Assembly (NCBI GenBank): GCA_016934675.1
Contig: JAFGSJ010000100.1
Location: 1-62,534 of the forward strand
Direction of reading: 5' to 3'
Length of the DNA: 62,534 nt
From: a bacterium
GTDB lineage: Bacteria > CSSED10-310 > JAFGSJ01
Numbering within the stretch: position 1 is the first letter of the stretch; the number at the start of each line of letters is the position of its first letter. Under the pieces are notes generated by a model that saw only the letters and a program-made list of their open reading frames with translations, did no database searches and was not told where the DNA came from. Made by a program: the position numbers and the translations under genes. Shown piece after piece: positions 44,248-52,378 of the stretch.

Positions 44248-45045
44248 TCATATCGGCTTCCGTGCAATGATTTCCGCGGAGGCTATGTACTCCTCGATGC
44301 CCGAGTTCGGCAGCCAGCTCTTGATCACTTCCCGACTTTCAGGTTTTAGCCTTACCTCAATGTGAATAAACCCGGCTGACCGCAACATTTCCTCGATCTC
44401 GGTGGGTGAAGCCGAGCCCGTCACACACGAACACAGCATGTCATGATTGTTTTTCCACGCTTCCGGGAAATCCTTGAGACGTACGGTGTCCGACAGGGCA
44501 ATCCGTCCGCCGGGTTTGAGCACCCTGAACATCTCGTTGTAGACCTGGGCTTTTTCCGGCGACAGATTGATCACACAATTGCTGATGACCGCATCAAATA
44601 ACGAATCGGCCACGGGTAAATGCTCTATTTCCCCCAATCTGAACTCGACGTTTCGATACCCCTCGCGCGCCGCGATCGTTCGTGCCCGGGAGACCATATC
44701 GGGTGTCATGTCGACCCCGATGACCCGGCCGGTCTCCCCCACCTTTCGCGACGCGAGGAAGCAATCGAATCCCCCGCCGGCACCGAGATCAAGCACGAAT
44801 TCACCGGTCTGGAGTGCGGCGATGGCCCCGGGATTGCCGCAGCCGAGACCGAGATTGGCTTCGCTCGGGACCGATTGTCTTTCGTTATCCGTATAGCCGA
44901 TCTTTTCAGCCTGGATTTCGGTTTCGGATTTTCCTCTACAACAGCATGTTGGTTTCACCGGGGAACAACCGCAATCAGAGCCGTTCTTCGCGATATGTCC
45001 ATACCTTTCGCGGACCCGTGATCGTATTTCTTCATCATTTTTCAT
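44248..45045 (-). CDS. arsM: Arsenite S-adenosylmethionine methyltransferase
   Basis: 265 residues. Methylates As(III) to mono- and dimethylated forms. A Cys-rich N-terminus (DCGCSPVKPTCCC) precedes the SAM domain: VLDLGAGGGFDCFLAS, VIGVDMTPDMVSRAR. The three family Cys positions for arsenic are present: LGLGCGNPGA, ISNCVINLSP and CSCVTGSASP. A GxGxG-like ending PGGRIALSDTV follows. GAGAGGAAATAATATT precedes the ATG. It sits between acr3 and the selenoprotein candidate. Methylated products could be exported by the ArsP-like permease of the same operon. Confidence 0.95.
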   Translation of the reverse strand: MKNDEEIRSRVRERYGHIAKNGSDCGCSPVKPTCCCRGKSETEIQAEKIGYTDNERQSVPSEANLGLGCGNPGAIAALQTGEFVLDLGAGGGFDCFLASRKVGETGRVIGVDMTPDMVSRARTIAAREGYRNVEFRLGEIEHLPVADSLFDAVISNCVINLSPEKAQVYNEMFRVLKPGGRIALSDTVRLKDFPEAWKNNHDMLCSCVTGSASPTEIEEMLRSAGFIHIEVRLKPESREVIKSWLPNSGIEEYIASAEIIARKPI

Positions 45046-45099
45046 AATATTATTTCCTCTCTATGCAAATGGTTTGTTACTTTATAACGAGATTCTTTG

Positions 45100-46200
45100 C
45101 TACTCCTGGATGAAATACTTCCTCCTGAACCAGAAGGCAACATTCACCAGGCTGATCAACACCGGAACTTCCACGAGTGGGCCGATGACCGTGGCAAATG
45201 CTGCGCCATGGTGAATGCCGAACGTAGTGATCGCGACAGCGATGGCCAATTCGAAATTGTTAGAAGCCGCCGTGAACGAAAGGGTCGCTGATTTGGCATA
45301 ATCCCCCCCGGCCCATTTACTGAGTGCGAAAGAGACCACAAACATGACCACAAAATAGACCAGAAGCGGAATGGCAATTCGAATGACATCGAGCGGCAGT
45401 TGGATGATATATTCGCCTTTAAGTGAAAACATCACAATAATGGTGAACAACAATGCGATGAGAGTGATCGGGCTTATCTTGGGAATGAATCGGGTGTGAT
45501 ACCACTCCTTGTTCTTCACACTGATAAAAGTAAACCGGGTAACTACTCCAGCAATGAAAGGGATACCCAGGTAAATAAAGACGCTCTTGGCAATCTGACC
45601 GATGGTGATGCTGACTTTCGCCCCGGTCAGTCCGAACCAGGTCGGCAAAACAGTGATGAAGACGTATGCATAGATCGAGAAGAACAACACCTGAAAAATG
45701 GAATTGAATGCGACCAGGCCGGCACAATACTCCGTGTCACCTTCAGCCAATTCGTTCCAGACAATCACCATGGCAATGCAACGGGCCAACCCGATCATTA
45801 TGAGACCGACCATGTACTCCGGATAGTCATGTAAAAAGACAACAGCGAGGAAAAACATGAGGCTTGGGCCGATGATCCAGTTCTGCACCAACGATATCGA
45901 CAATAGCTTCCAGTCCCGGAAAACACGGCCCATTTCCTCATAACGGACCTTTGCCAGAGGCGGGTACATCATCAGAATAAGACCGATGGCGATGGGGATG
46001 TTGGTCTTCCCAACGGAAAATTTATTCCAGAATCCGGCGACTGACGGCCACAAGAAACCTGAGCCGACACCGACGACCATGGCCAGGAAAATCCAGAGAG
46101 TCAGGTATCGATCCAGAAACGAGAGTCTACCGGCGACTCCGAGCTGAGGATTGGCAGGCATTTCGGAAACGTCGTTGCGGTTGGTGGATGGTGAATTCAT
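45100..46200 (-). CDS. acr3: ACR3-family arsenite efflux transporter
   Basis: 366 residues with ten membrane helices. ACR3 landmarks: [23 protein letters not shown] start ([19 protein letters not shown]), [36 protein letters not shown] with the essential Cys, and [20 protein letters not shown]. It exports As(OH)3/arsenite using the proton gradient. GTAAGGAGCACAAAGT precedes the ATG. It lies 12 bases downstream of the ArsF-like gene and upstream of arsM. Confidence 0.96.
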   Translation of the reverse strand: MNSPSTNRNDVSEMPANPQLGVAGRLSFLDRYLTLWIFLAMVVGVGSGFLWPSVAGFWNKFSVGKTNIPIAIGLILMMYPPLAKVRYEEMGRVFRDWKLLSISLVQNWIIGPSLMFFLAVVFLHDYPEYMVGLIMIGLARCIAMVIVWNELAEGDTEYCAGLVAFNSIFQVLFFSIYAYVFITVLPTWFGLTGAKVSITIGQIAKSVFIYLGIPFIAGVVTRFTFISVKNKEWYHTRFIPKISPITLIALLFTIIVMFSLKGEYIIQLPLDVIRIAIPLLVYFVVMFVVSFALSKWAGGDYAKSATLSFTAASNNFELAIAVAITTFGIHHGAAFATVIGPLVEVPVLISLVNVAFWFRRKYFIQE

Positions 46201-46212
46201 ACTTTGTGCTCC

Positions 46213-46749
46213 TTACCTTGTAGAATTCGGTTTAAAGCCAAGTTCAGCCTTGAACGACGATATCTCTTCGTGAACATAATCGAGGAATGCTCCTTCATCG
46301 TCATACAATTCCCAAATCCGTTCAAGATTTTTCCATTTTTCGAGTTTCCCCCGACTCTGGAATGTCACAATGAACGCCTGACTTTCCAAGGAAAAATCAT
46401 TCTTGTAGTGAGTATTGTCCGGTTCATCCATATTGATGATTTTGAATTCAAGACTGCCGCTTTTTATCTCGTCACTGAAAAATGTCGTTATGGCTTCCCC
46501 AGCCAATCTCTCGATCTTCAGGCAGGTGGGGCAACGAAATGTGCCATGAAAATAGTAGGTCACAAGCAGCTGCTCCGGGTACTCTGATATAACCCCCGTT
46601 GAAGCCGGTTGGCATTGGGTTTGAACGAGAGATACTCCCAGGTTCTTCTTGATACAGCCAGCGATCAAAATGAAACAGCTGACGGCAAGGACCATGACCT
46701 GACATAACGATCGTCGTCTCGGCAACTGGACCACGGTATTTCTCATCAT
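46213..46749 (-). CDS. arsF: ArsF-family lipoprotein
   Basis: 178 residues. A lipoprotein signal (VMVLAVSCFILIAGC) precedes a thioredoxin-like domain with YYFHGTFRCPTCLKIERLAGEAI, giving the CPTC redox motif. A DxDxPxN-like strand (IINMDEPDNTHY) follows. This matches proteins annotated as ArsF-family, which are found in arsenic operons; the biochemical role is not well established, and the database name that mentions nitroreductase activity is not convincing here. It starts in an ATGA overlap with the small thioredoxin gene. Exported location fits a partner for the CcdA-linked thioredoxin. Confidence 0.85.
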   Translation of the reverse strand: MMRNTVVQLPRRRSLCQVMVLAVSCFILIAGCIKKNLGVSLVQTQCQPASTGVISEYPEQLLVTYYFHGTFRCPTCLKIERLAGEAITTFFSDEIKSGSLEFKIINMDEPDNTHYKNDFSLESQAFIVTFQSRGKLEKWKNLERIWELYDDEGAFLDYVHEEISSFKAELGFKPNSTR

Positions 46750-46982
46750 CCGACCTGCAAGACCTTCGAGATCTCTTTTACACTCAGGACTTTTCCGGAG
46801 GCTTTCACGACGCCGTCGACCACGAGGGCCGGCGTCATGAAGACGCCATAACCGGATATGGTGTTGATATCCTCGACCTTCTCGATGATCGCCTCAATTC
46901 CCAATTCGGCCACAGCCTGACGGGTTGCTTCGAACAATTTCCTGCATTTGGGGCACCCTGTCCCCAGAATCTCGATTTTCAT
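46746..46982 (-). CDS. Small thioredoxin-family protein (MTH895/TM0996-like)
   Basis: 78 residues: MKIEILGTGCPKCRKLFEAT with the CPKC motif, EKVEDINTISGYGVFMTPALVVDG with the cis-Pro, and SGKVLSVKEI. Such small redox proteins occur in many arsenic operons and may reduce ArsC or deliver arsenic. The ATG at 46982 is preferred to the GTG at 46988. It overlaps the next gene in ATGA. Confidence 0.93.
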   Translation of the reverse strand: MKIEILGTGCPKCRKLFEATRQAVAELGIEAIIEKVEDINTISGYGVFMTPALVVDGVVKASGKVLSVKEISKVLQVG

Positions 46983-47038
46983 ACACACACTCCCTGTTAA
47001 AATTTCTCAGACGTGAATTCAATTCCCTATATTTTTTC

Positions 47039-47473
47039 TCACTCCAGAATATTATCGGGAAGCTTCTCGACGAACCCCCTGATTTCATCCCTGATCCGCC
47101 GGTAATGCTCCAGGGTTTCTTCTTCGGACAGGGCCCTTTCCGCAAGCGTGGACGGATCATCGAAGCCCTGGTGTATCCGCTTTGTTTTTCCAGGAAAAAA
47201 AGGACAAGTTTCCTGTGCATGACCACACAGCGTAATGACATAATCGAATGGTATGTCCAGCAAGGTGTTGACATGCTTTGAAACCTGGCCGCTCATGTCG
47301 ATCCTGATCTCCGCCATTACCTTTACCGCCAGCGGATCGAGACCCTTGGGAGCAACCCCGCCTGACCACGCTTCGACAGCATCGGACCGAAGCTCCTTGG
47401 CCCAGGCTTCCGCCATCTGCGAACGACATGAGTTGCCAGTGCACAGAAAAAGTATTTTCACTTTTGGCGACAT
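47039..47473 (-). CDS. arsC: Arsenate reductase, thioredoxin-coupled (LMW-PTP fold)
   Basis: 144 residues. Reduces arsenate to arsenite. The P-loop ILFLCTGNSCRSQMAEAW carries the nucleophile C-x5-R motif (CTGNSCR); the second and third redox Cys are in DYVITLCGHAQETCPFFPG. This is the thioredoxin-linked type of ArsC, consistent with the neighbouring thioredoxin. AGAGGGTGGTCC precedes the ATG. It follows the permease by 13 bases. Confidence 0.96.
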   Translation of the reverse strand: MSPKVKILFLCTGNSCRSQMAEAWAKELRSDAVEAWSGGVAPKGLDPLAVKVMAEIRIDMSGQVSKHVNTLLDIPFDYVITLCGHAQETCPFFPGKTKRIHQGFDDPSTLAERALSEEETLEHYRRIRDEIRGFVEKLPDNILE

Positions 47474-47486
47474 GGACCACCCTCTT

Positions 47487-48659
47487 CTAGGTTAATGCTC
47501 CGTAAAGCAGACCAGCAAGGGTTGAAAAAACAACGACGTAGGTGACATACACTATCGTCTTTTTTACTCCCAGAACACTGTTGATGACCAACATGCTCGG
47601 CAAGCTCAAGGCCGGACCGGCCAATAATAAAGCCAACGCAGGCCCATTCCCCATGCCCGCGCCCATGAGTCCCTGCAGAATGGGGACTTCGGTCAGCGTC
47701 GCAAAATACATGAATGCCCCAACCAGAGCAGCAAATAGATTGGCCCCGATGGAATTTCCGCCAACCACCTGGATGATCCACTCATCGGGAATTAAAGCGG
47801 GTTTACCCGGTCGACCAAGCAGAAAGCCGGCAATGATTACCCCTAACAGAAGCAACGGGATGATCTGTTTGGCGAAATCCCAGGTCGCGCTAACCCATTC
47901 AGCCAGCTCGTCTTTCCGGAACCAGGCAAATAAGGAAAACGCAAGGAGGACCCCAAACAGCGAACTGATGGCCCATTTCGCCTGGAAAATGACGGCCCAA
48001 ACTCCACTCGTTTCAACCGGCCTCCCCCAATTCATGAAGACCAGCAAGCCGACCATGGCGAAAAAATAGACACCGTCTTTCCATAACGGTCGGGGCGTCT
48101 CCAAAGCAGTGAGGGCCGCCATGCCGCCATTATGTCGATTCTTTTCTTCCTTTCTGAAGGTGAATTGCATCAAGAGACCGATGGCGATGGCAAAAAAAAT
48201 CGCCCCGAAAGCACGGGCAAGACCCATTTTGAGGCCAAGCACGCGCGCGGTCAGAATGATGGCTAGAACGTTGATCGCAGGGCCGGAATAAAGAAAGGTC
48301 GTGGCCGGCCCAAGTCCTGCTCCCCTAATGTATATCCCTGAAAAAAGGGGCAAGACCGTGCATGAACAGACGGCCAGGATTGAGCCGGAAACGGAGGCAA
48401 CACCATATGCCACGACTTTTCGGGCCTGACTGCCAAAATATTTTAATACAGATGCTTGACTGACAAACACCGAAATTGCTCCGGCAATGAACAACGCCGG
48501 AACAAGGCAGAGCAAAACATGTTCCCGGGCATAATCCCGGGTCATGGCCAATGATTCGTTAAGGCCGTTCTGAAAGCGTGACCACTCGAGAGGCATAAAA
48601 TAGGCCGCCAGAAACACAACAATCATCACCGCTAATTTCTTTGACTCATCTTTGTTCAT
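47487..48659 (-). CDS. ArsP-like permease (DUF318/UPF0718)
   Basis: 390 residues with about ten membrane helices. Key block: GSILAVCSCTVLPLFSGIYIRGAGLGPATTFLYSGPAINVLAIILTARVLGL is seen in parts as AVCSCTVLPLFSGIYIRGAG and TFLYSGPAINVLAIILT. The CSC motif is typical. Members include ArsP, which exports trivalent organoarsenicals; the presence of arsM in the operon supports this. LIPDEWIIQVVGGNSIGANL and TLTEVPILQGLMGAGMGNGP mark the second half. A trivalent-arsenic or other metal(loid) substrate is inferred. Confidence 0.9.
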   Translation of the reverse strand: MNKDESKKLAVMIVVFLAAYFMPLEWSRFQNGLNESLAMTRDYAREHVLLCLVPALFIAGAISVFVSQASVLKYFGSQARKVVAYGVASVSGSILAVCSCTVLPLFSGIYIRGAGLGPATTFLYSGPAINVLAIILTARVLGLKMGLARAFGAIFFAIAIGLLMQFTFRKEEKNRHNGGMAALTALETPRPLWKDGVYFFAMVGLLVFMNWGRPVETSGVWAVIFQAKWAISSLFGVLLAFSLFAWFRKDELAEWVSATWDFAKQIIPLLLLGVIIAGFLLGRPGKPALIPDEWIIQVVGGNSIGANLFAALVGAFMYFATLTEVPILQGLMGAGMGNGPALALLLAGPALSLPSMLVINSVLGVKKTIVYVTYVVVFSTLAGLLYGALT

Positions 48660-48713
48660 AAGGTCCCCAAGCTTGATTAATTTGTAAAATAGTCAAGAAA
48701 ATGATTAAAAAAA

Positions 48714-49034
48714 TCACGACAGCAAAGAAACCCGCTGCTCATTCTGGTCCTGGACTATCTCACTCACACATTTGAAGAATGAAATCGCGCAGGGCATGTT
48801 CAATCGATAGAAGACCTGCAGACCTTCCTTCCGATCCGAGACCACGCCGACTTGTTTCAAAACCGCGAGATGCCGACTGACATTGGACCGCTCCGATTCA
48901 ACATAGTCAATGATGTCGCATACACATTGCTCCCCGTCCTTGAGAAAATTCACGGCCGCCAAGCGGATGGGATGAGCCAGTGCTTTGAAGACCTGGGCCT
49001 GCATCTTGTAGAGCTTCTTTTCTTTCGTATTCAT
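48714..49034 (-). CDS. arsR: ArsR-family repressor
   Basis: 106 residues, winged helix: VFKALAHPIRLAAVNFLKDG, metal-binding CVCDIIDYVESERSNVSRHLAVLKQVGVVSDRKEG, then VFYRLN. The E-x-C-V-C-D motif in the alpha3 region is the ELCVCDL-like arsenic-binding site. The ATG at 49034 has GGAG seven bases ahead. It represses its own operon through the palindrome at 49052-49073 and releases DNA on binding As(III)/Sb(III). First gene of the operon. Confidence 0.95.
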   Translation of the reverse strand: MNTKEKKLYKMQAQVFKALAHPIRLAAVNFLKDGEQCVCDIIDYVESERSNVSRHLAVLKQVGVVSDRKEGLQVFYRLNMPCAISFFKCVSEIVQDQNEQRVSLLS

Positions 49035-49051
49035 GATTAAACTCCTTGCAT

Positions 49052-49073
49052 TATTTGACTGATAGGTCAAATA
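49052..49073 (-). promoter_or_regulatory. ArsR operator palindrome
   Basis: TATTTGAC and GTCAAATA form a perfect eight-base inverted repeat with a six-base spacer, 18 bases upstream of the arsR start. It overlaps the -10 element at 49071-49076, so occupancy would block the polymerase. Confidence 0.85.
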
Positions 49074-49099
49074 GTAAATCATCGATACAGCTCTGTCAA
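49071..49099 (-). promoter_or_regulatory. Promoter of the arsenic operon
   Basis: On the minus strand TTGACA (49099-49094) and TACTAT (49076-49071) are separated by 17 bases, near-consensus sigma-70. The -10 hexamer partly overlaps the ArsR palindrome. It should drive the whole operon down to 41662. Confidence 0.85.
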
Positions 49100-49243
49100 T
49101 AAGCACGAGCGTTCGAACAGAAAAGCAGGATGATCGAGGCGTGGAAAATGTAAGTTCGGATTTCTATGTGTATACCAACTCGCGAAGGTTCTCAGCCCTT
49201 AATACAAGGTGAGTGAGGCAGGTAATACTCCGTCTTCTCACTT

Positions 49244-51814
49244 CTAATGGCGTGGTGGAGGGGGCGTATAATCATAACCAATCAGATAATAAATAGTGCG
49301 GCTCTGAAAACCGTCGTCGATCCTCAATGTCTCGATCCCGGTCAGCCGATCGAAGAAGGGTTTGATTGCATCCGGATCGATATCCTTCCGTTTCTGGGCA
49401 AGGAGTATGGCTGGCAATCCCCGATAATGTTCGAGAATGGACCACTTGTTCCAGGTCAAACCATCCAGGCCGATCGCATTCCGAGACGTGACTCTGGATC
49501 GTTCCACGCCACCATAATAAGAAACCTCGGAGGCCAGGTAATACTTATCAAGGCCGATAATAAAGGGAATTTGCTTCGTCTCGGCCACAATTTCACGTTC
49601 GATTCGCTCGAGGGGGCGGTCCAGATGCGACCAGATGACGTCCTTCTTGAGGTTTGAAAAGGGCCAATAATTCAATTGCATGGTCAGCACCAGCGGTAAG
49701 AGGAAGGTATAAATCGCTAACAAAAACAGGAGTGTGCCCAGATTCAGACGTTTCAGGCGAATGAAGCGGCCTTTTTCGTCCATGATAAAGTGCACGATCA
49801 AGGGGACCAAACCGATAAAAGCGGGTGAAGTCCAGGAATACTTGACCCGGTTCCATTGACTGTAGACGGCAAAGAGCAGGAGGATTGGAACTGAAGTCAA
49901 CAGAAGCCATTGAGCATGAGGGCCGATCTTCCTCCAGCGGACCAAATACAGATAACAGACAATGATGCCCAGGACGAAAATAAACGGTGATGCCTCCCCG
50001 ATGAGCACGATCAGATAATCGGGAAAAGCCCAGAAGGCATGATCCATCCGCCGGATAAATTGATAACGAAAGGTCGACCAGTTTTGGCCCATTTCAAACA
50101 TGATCAGGGGGAGCATGGGGAAAATAGAGGCCAGAATGACCAGATAGGGCGGTCTTTTTCTCAACAAGCCCAGTCCGGGGTAATGAAGCAGGAAAAACAG
50201 CCCTATCGAACCGTACAGGAAAATGGCAGTGTACTTTGAAAACATAGCCAATCCCAGAAAGAAACCGGCAGCGATCCAGGTCCGGTCCTTGTCCGTACTC
50301 AGTGCCTTCGAGAAAAAATAGACCGCGCCCGACCAGGCCGCCATCAGGGGTGCATCAGGGAAAACGAGAATTCCATTACCCCAGAAAAAGGGTAAAAGAT
50401 TGATGAAAAAAGCAGAAAGATAACCACCAAAGCGTTTACCGGTCAATAACTTCCCGATACGATACATGAAAAGCATGGTGATCAATCCACACACAAAAGA
50501 ACCAAAACGAACACCAAATTCACCATGACCGAGTATTGCCGTGGTGCTTCTGATCAGAACGGCCACACCGCCCGGATGATCGACATAAGCCGGGGCCAGG
50601 TGCATGGCCCTGTTCCAGTGCAGGGCTTCCTGTGGGGCCAGATCGATCAACCCCAGGATGAATAATTTACCTAGAAAAACAGACAATAACAGCATGATCA
50701 TGAGGCTGGTCTGCCGGACCTCCCGGCCCCACGTGCTCGACTTGCTCATCAATAACTTGATGACAATGCAGCCTTTAAAGAAAACCAAACCCTGAATGGC
50801 AAGGGCGATCAAGACAATTACAATCCCGGGCTTATCGATCACAATCAGACAATACAACATAGCTTCGATCATGAAATGAAAACTGAACGCCCAAATGAGA
50901 GTCAGGATTGAAAAATTCAACCAGCGCCGCTGACTGAAAAAAGAGTGATAGTCCCGATCAGCGCATGTGACCAGGAAAACGAGAATACTGAAAAAGAAAA
51001 AACTGACCGCACTGGTTAGCCTGACCGGCAAGTGTCCCACACAATACAACAACAGTGCCACGCCAACTTCAAGCCCGAACAGCCAGCCCAATTGACGCAG
51101 ATAGGGTTGTCGCACGATCCGGACGAGTTCGCTCTTCAGTAACCTGAAAAACTGGAGGAAAAAAAGGAGTTGCACACGTGCGGATATTTTCGATGTACCG
51201 CGTTGCCTGTCGGTAAAATGTATCGGTATTTCCTTTACCCTTGATTTCTCAGGCAGATTGGCCAAAATCTCGAATAGTATTTTGTAGCCATCCGATCGAC
51301 GACCTGCATCGAGCACAAGCTCGCGGCGGCAGGAAAAAAAGCCCGAGAGGGGATCATGCACCGGGGTGATAGACCTGCTCATCCAGGTCCCAAATCCCGA
51401 TAATAGCCGCCTTTTCAGCGGCCAACCCGTTATGAGACCACCATCACAATAACGCGAACCGATAGCGCAATCCAGGCCTTGCTCAAAATGAGCAGCCAGC
51501 AACTGCTTGACCCCAGCGACCGGGTGACTCCCATCCGCATCCATGACCAGGACCCATTCAGTCTGCGCGGCCCGGGCCCCATCCAAAACAGCCGAGGAGA
51601 GGCCGAGTTTCCGACCCCGCTCGATCAAGCTGACCGGAAAGTGGGCTTCAAGGTCCCGGACGAGATCGATCGTCCCATCGGTCGAGCCATCATCGATCAC
51701 AATGATTCGGTAATCATAATGCTCGGGCTTGTCGGCGAAGATCGACCTGATCAAGCCATCGATCGTGCCGGCTTCGTTCAGGGTAGGAATGAGTATGGTA
51801 GCTGCATGAGTCAT
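49244..51814 (-). CDS. GT2 - GT39 fusion: dolichyl-phosphate mannose synthase-like plus GT-C membrane glycosyltransferase
   Basis: About 856 residues. Residues 1-225 form a DPM1-like GT2 domain: ATILIPTLNEAGTIDGLIRS, VIDDGSTDGTIDLV, GRKLGLSSAVLDGARAA, LVMDADGSHP and the late RQRGTSK. A membrane block follows (about 245-390), then a GT39/ArnT-like domain: DLAPQEALHWNRAMHLAPAY, DHPGGVAVLIRSTTAILGHGEFGVR, VFPDAPLMAAWSGAVYFFSKAL. One chain could therefore make a polyprenyl-phosphate sugar and transfer it. The ATG at 51814 is used. It follows the thioesterase by about 95 bases. Confidence 0.88.
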   Translation of the reverse strand: MTHAATILIPTLNEAGTIDGLIRSIFADKPEHYDYRIIVIDDGSTDGTIDLVRDLEAHFPVSLIERGRKLGLSSAVLDGARAAQTEWVLVMDADGSHPVAGVKQLLAAHFEQGLDCAIGSRYCDGGLITGWPLKRRLLSGFGTWMSRSITPVHDPLSGFFSCRRELVLDAGRRSDGYKILFEILANLPEKSRVKEIPIHFTDRQRGTSKISARVQLLFFLQFFRLLKSELVRIVRQPYLRQLGWLFGLEVGVALLLYCVGHLPVRLTSAVSFFFFSILVFLVTCADRDYHSFFSQRRWLNFSILTLIWAFSFHFMIEAMLYCLIVIDKPGIVIVLIALAIQGLVFFKGCIVIKLLMSKSSTWGREVRQTSLMIMLLLSVFLGKLFILGLIDLAPQEALHWNRAMHLAPAYVDHPGGVAVLIRSTTAILGHGEFGVRFGSFVCGLITMLFMYRIGKLLTGKRFGGYLSAFFINLLPFFWGNGILVFPDAPLMAAWSGAVYFFSKALSTDKDRTWIAAGFFLGLAMFSKYTAIFLYGSIGLFFLLHYPGLGLLRKRPPYLVILASIFPMLPLIMFEMGQNWSTFRYQFIRRMDHAFWAFPDYLIVLIGEASPFIFVLGIIVCYLYLVRWRKIGPHAQWLLLTSVPILLLFAVYSQWNRVKYSWTSPAFIGLVPLIVHFIMDEKGRFIRLKRLNLGTLLFLLAIYTFLLPLVLTMQLNYWPFSNLKKDVIWSHLDRPLERIEREIVAETKQIPFIIGLDKYYLASEVSYYGGVERSRVTSRNAIGLDGLTWNKWSILEHYRGLPAILLAQKRKDIDPDAIKPFFDRLTGIETLRIDDGFQSRTIYYLIGYDYTPPPPRH

Positions 51815-51908
51815 GAACACCAAAGCCTGTTCTCGAGTTTAGATCATGACCTGCAATCATCAACAGGACCATGGTACACATACGGCCGTTCAATTCACTG
51901 CGATACGA

Positions 51909-52343
51909 TCAAGAGTTAATTCTCAAAGGGCGTTCCTCGAACTTTTCAACTAATGCACACAAATCCTCTGGAAAATGACAGGGCTTAAGGGTCGTTCTGT
52001 CTACGGTCGCATGGATGGTATAACCTTCCGCGACGATGAAATCCTTGGTCGCGTCCGCTAAAGTGTAATTGAACTGGAAACTGCTCCGCTTGAGCCACTC
52101 GACCCTGACCTGGAGCCTTAATAACTGATCGAAAACCGCCGGGCTTTTATATTCGACATGAGAGACGACCAGCACAAAATCGTAGCCCTTGTCCCTGAAT
52201 TGCTGATACGGAACACCGAGATGACGCAAGTACTCGACCCGACCTATCTCGAAATAGGTCAAGTATTTGCTGTTATGGACGATCTGTTGCGCGTCCGTTT
52301 CAGAGAAACGGACACGCAACTCGAAACTGAACTTGTATTCCAT
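51909..52343 (-). CDS. Acyl-CoA thioesterase (YbgC/FadM-type hotdog fold)
   Basis: 144 residues: VRFSETDAQQIVHNSKYLTYFEIGRVEYLRHLG matches the 4-hydroxybenzoyl-CoA thioesterase signature (the catalytic Asp in SETDAQQIV), with hotdog strands and VEWLKRSSFQFNYTL. The ATG at 52343 is chosen because the open frame upstream overlaps the pmbA gene. It hydrolyses short or medium acyl-CoA; substrate unknown. Downstream of the tldD-pmbA pair on the same strand. Confidence 0.9.
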   Translation of the reverse strand: MEYKFSFELRVRFSETDAQQIVHNSKYLTYFEIGRVEYLRHLGVPYQQFRDKGYDFVLVVSHVEYKSPAVFDQLLRLQVRVEWLKRSSFQFNYTLADATKDFIVAEGYTIHATVDRTTLKPCHFPEDLCALVEKFEERPLRINS

Positions 52344-52378
52344 GACCTGAAATGGCACTCCGGTATGATCCACTAATC

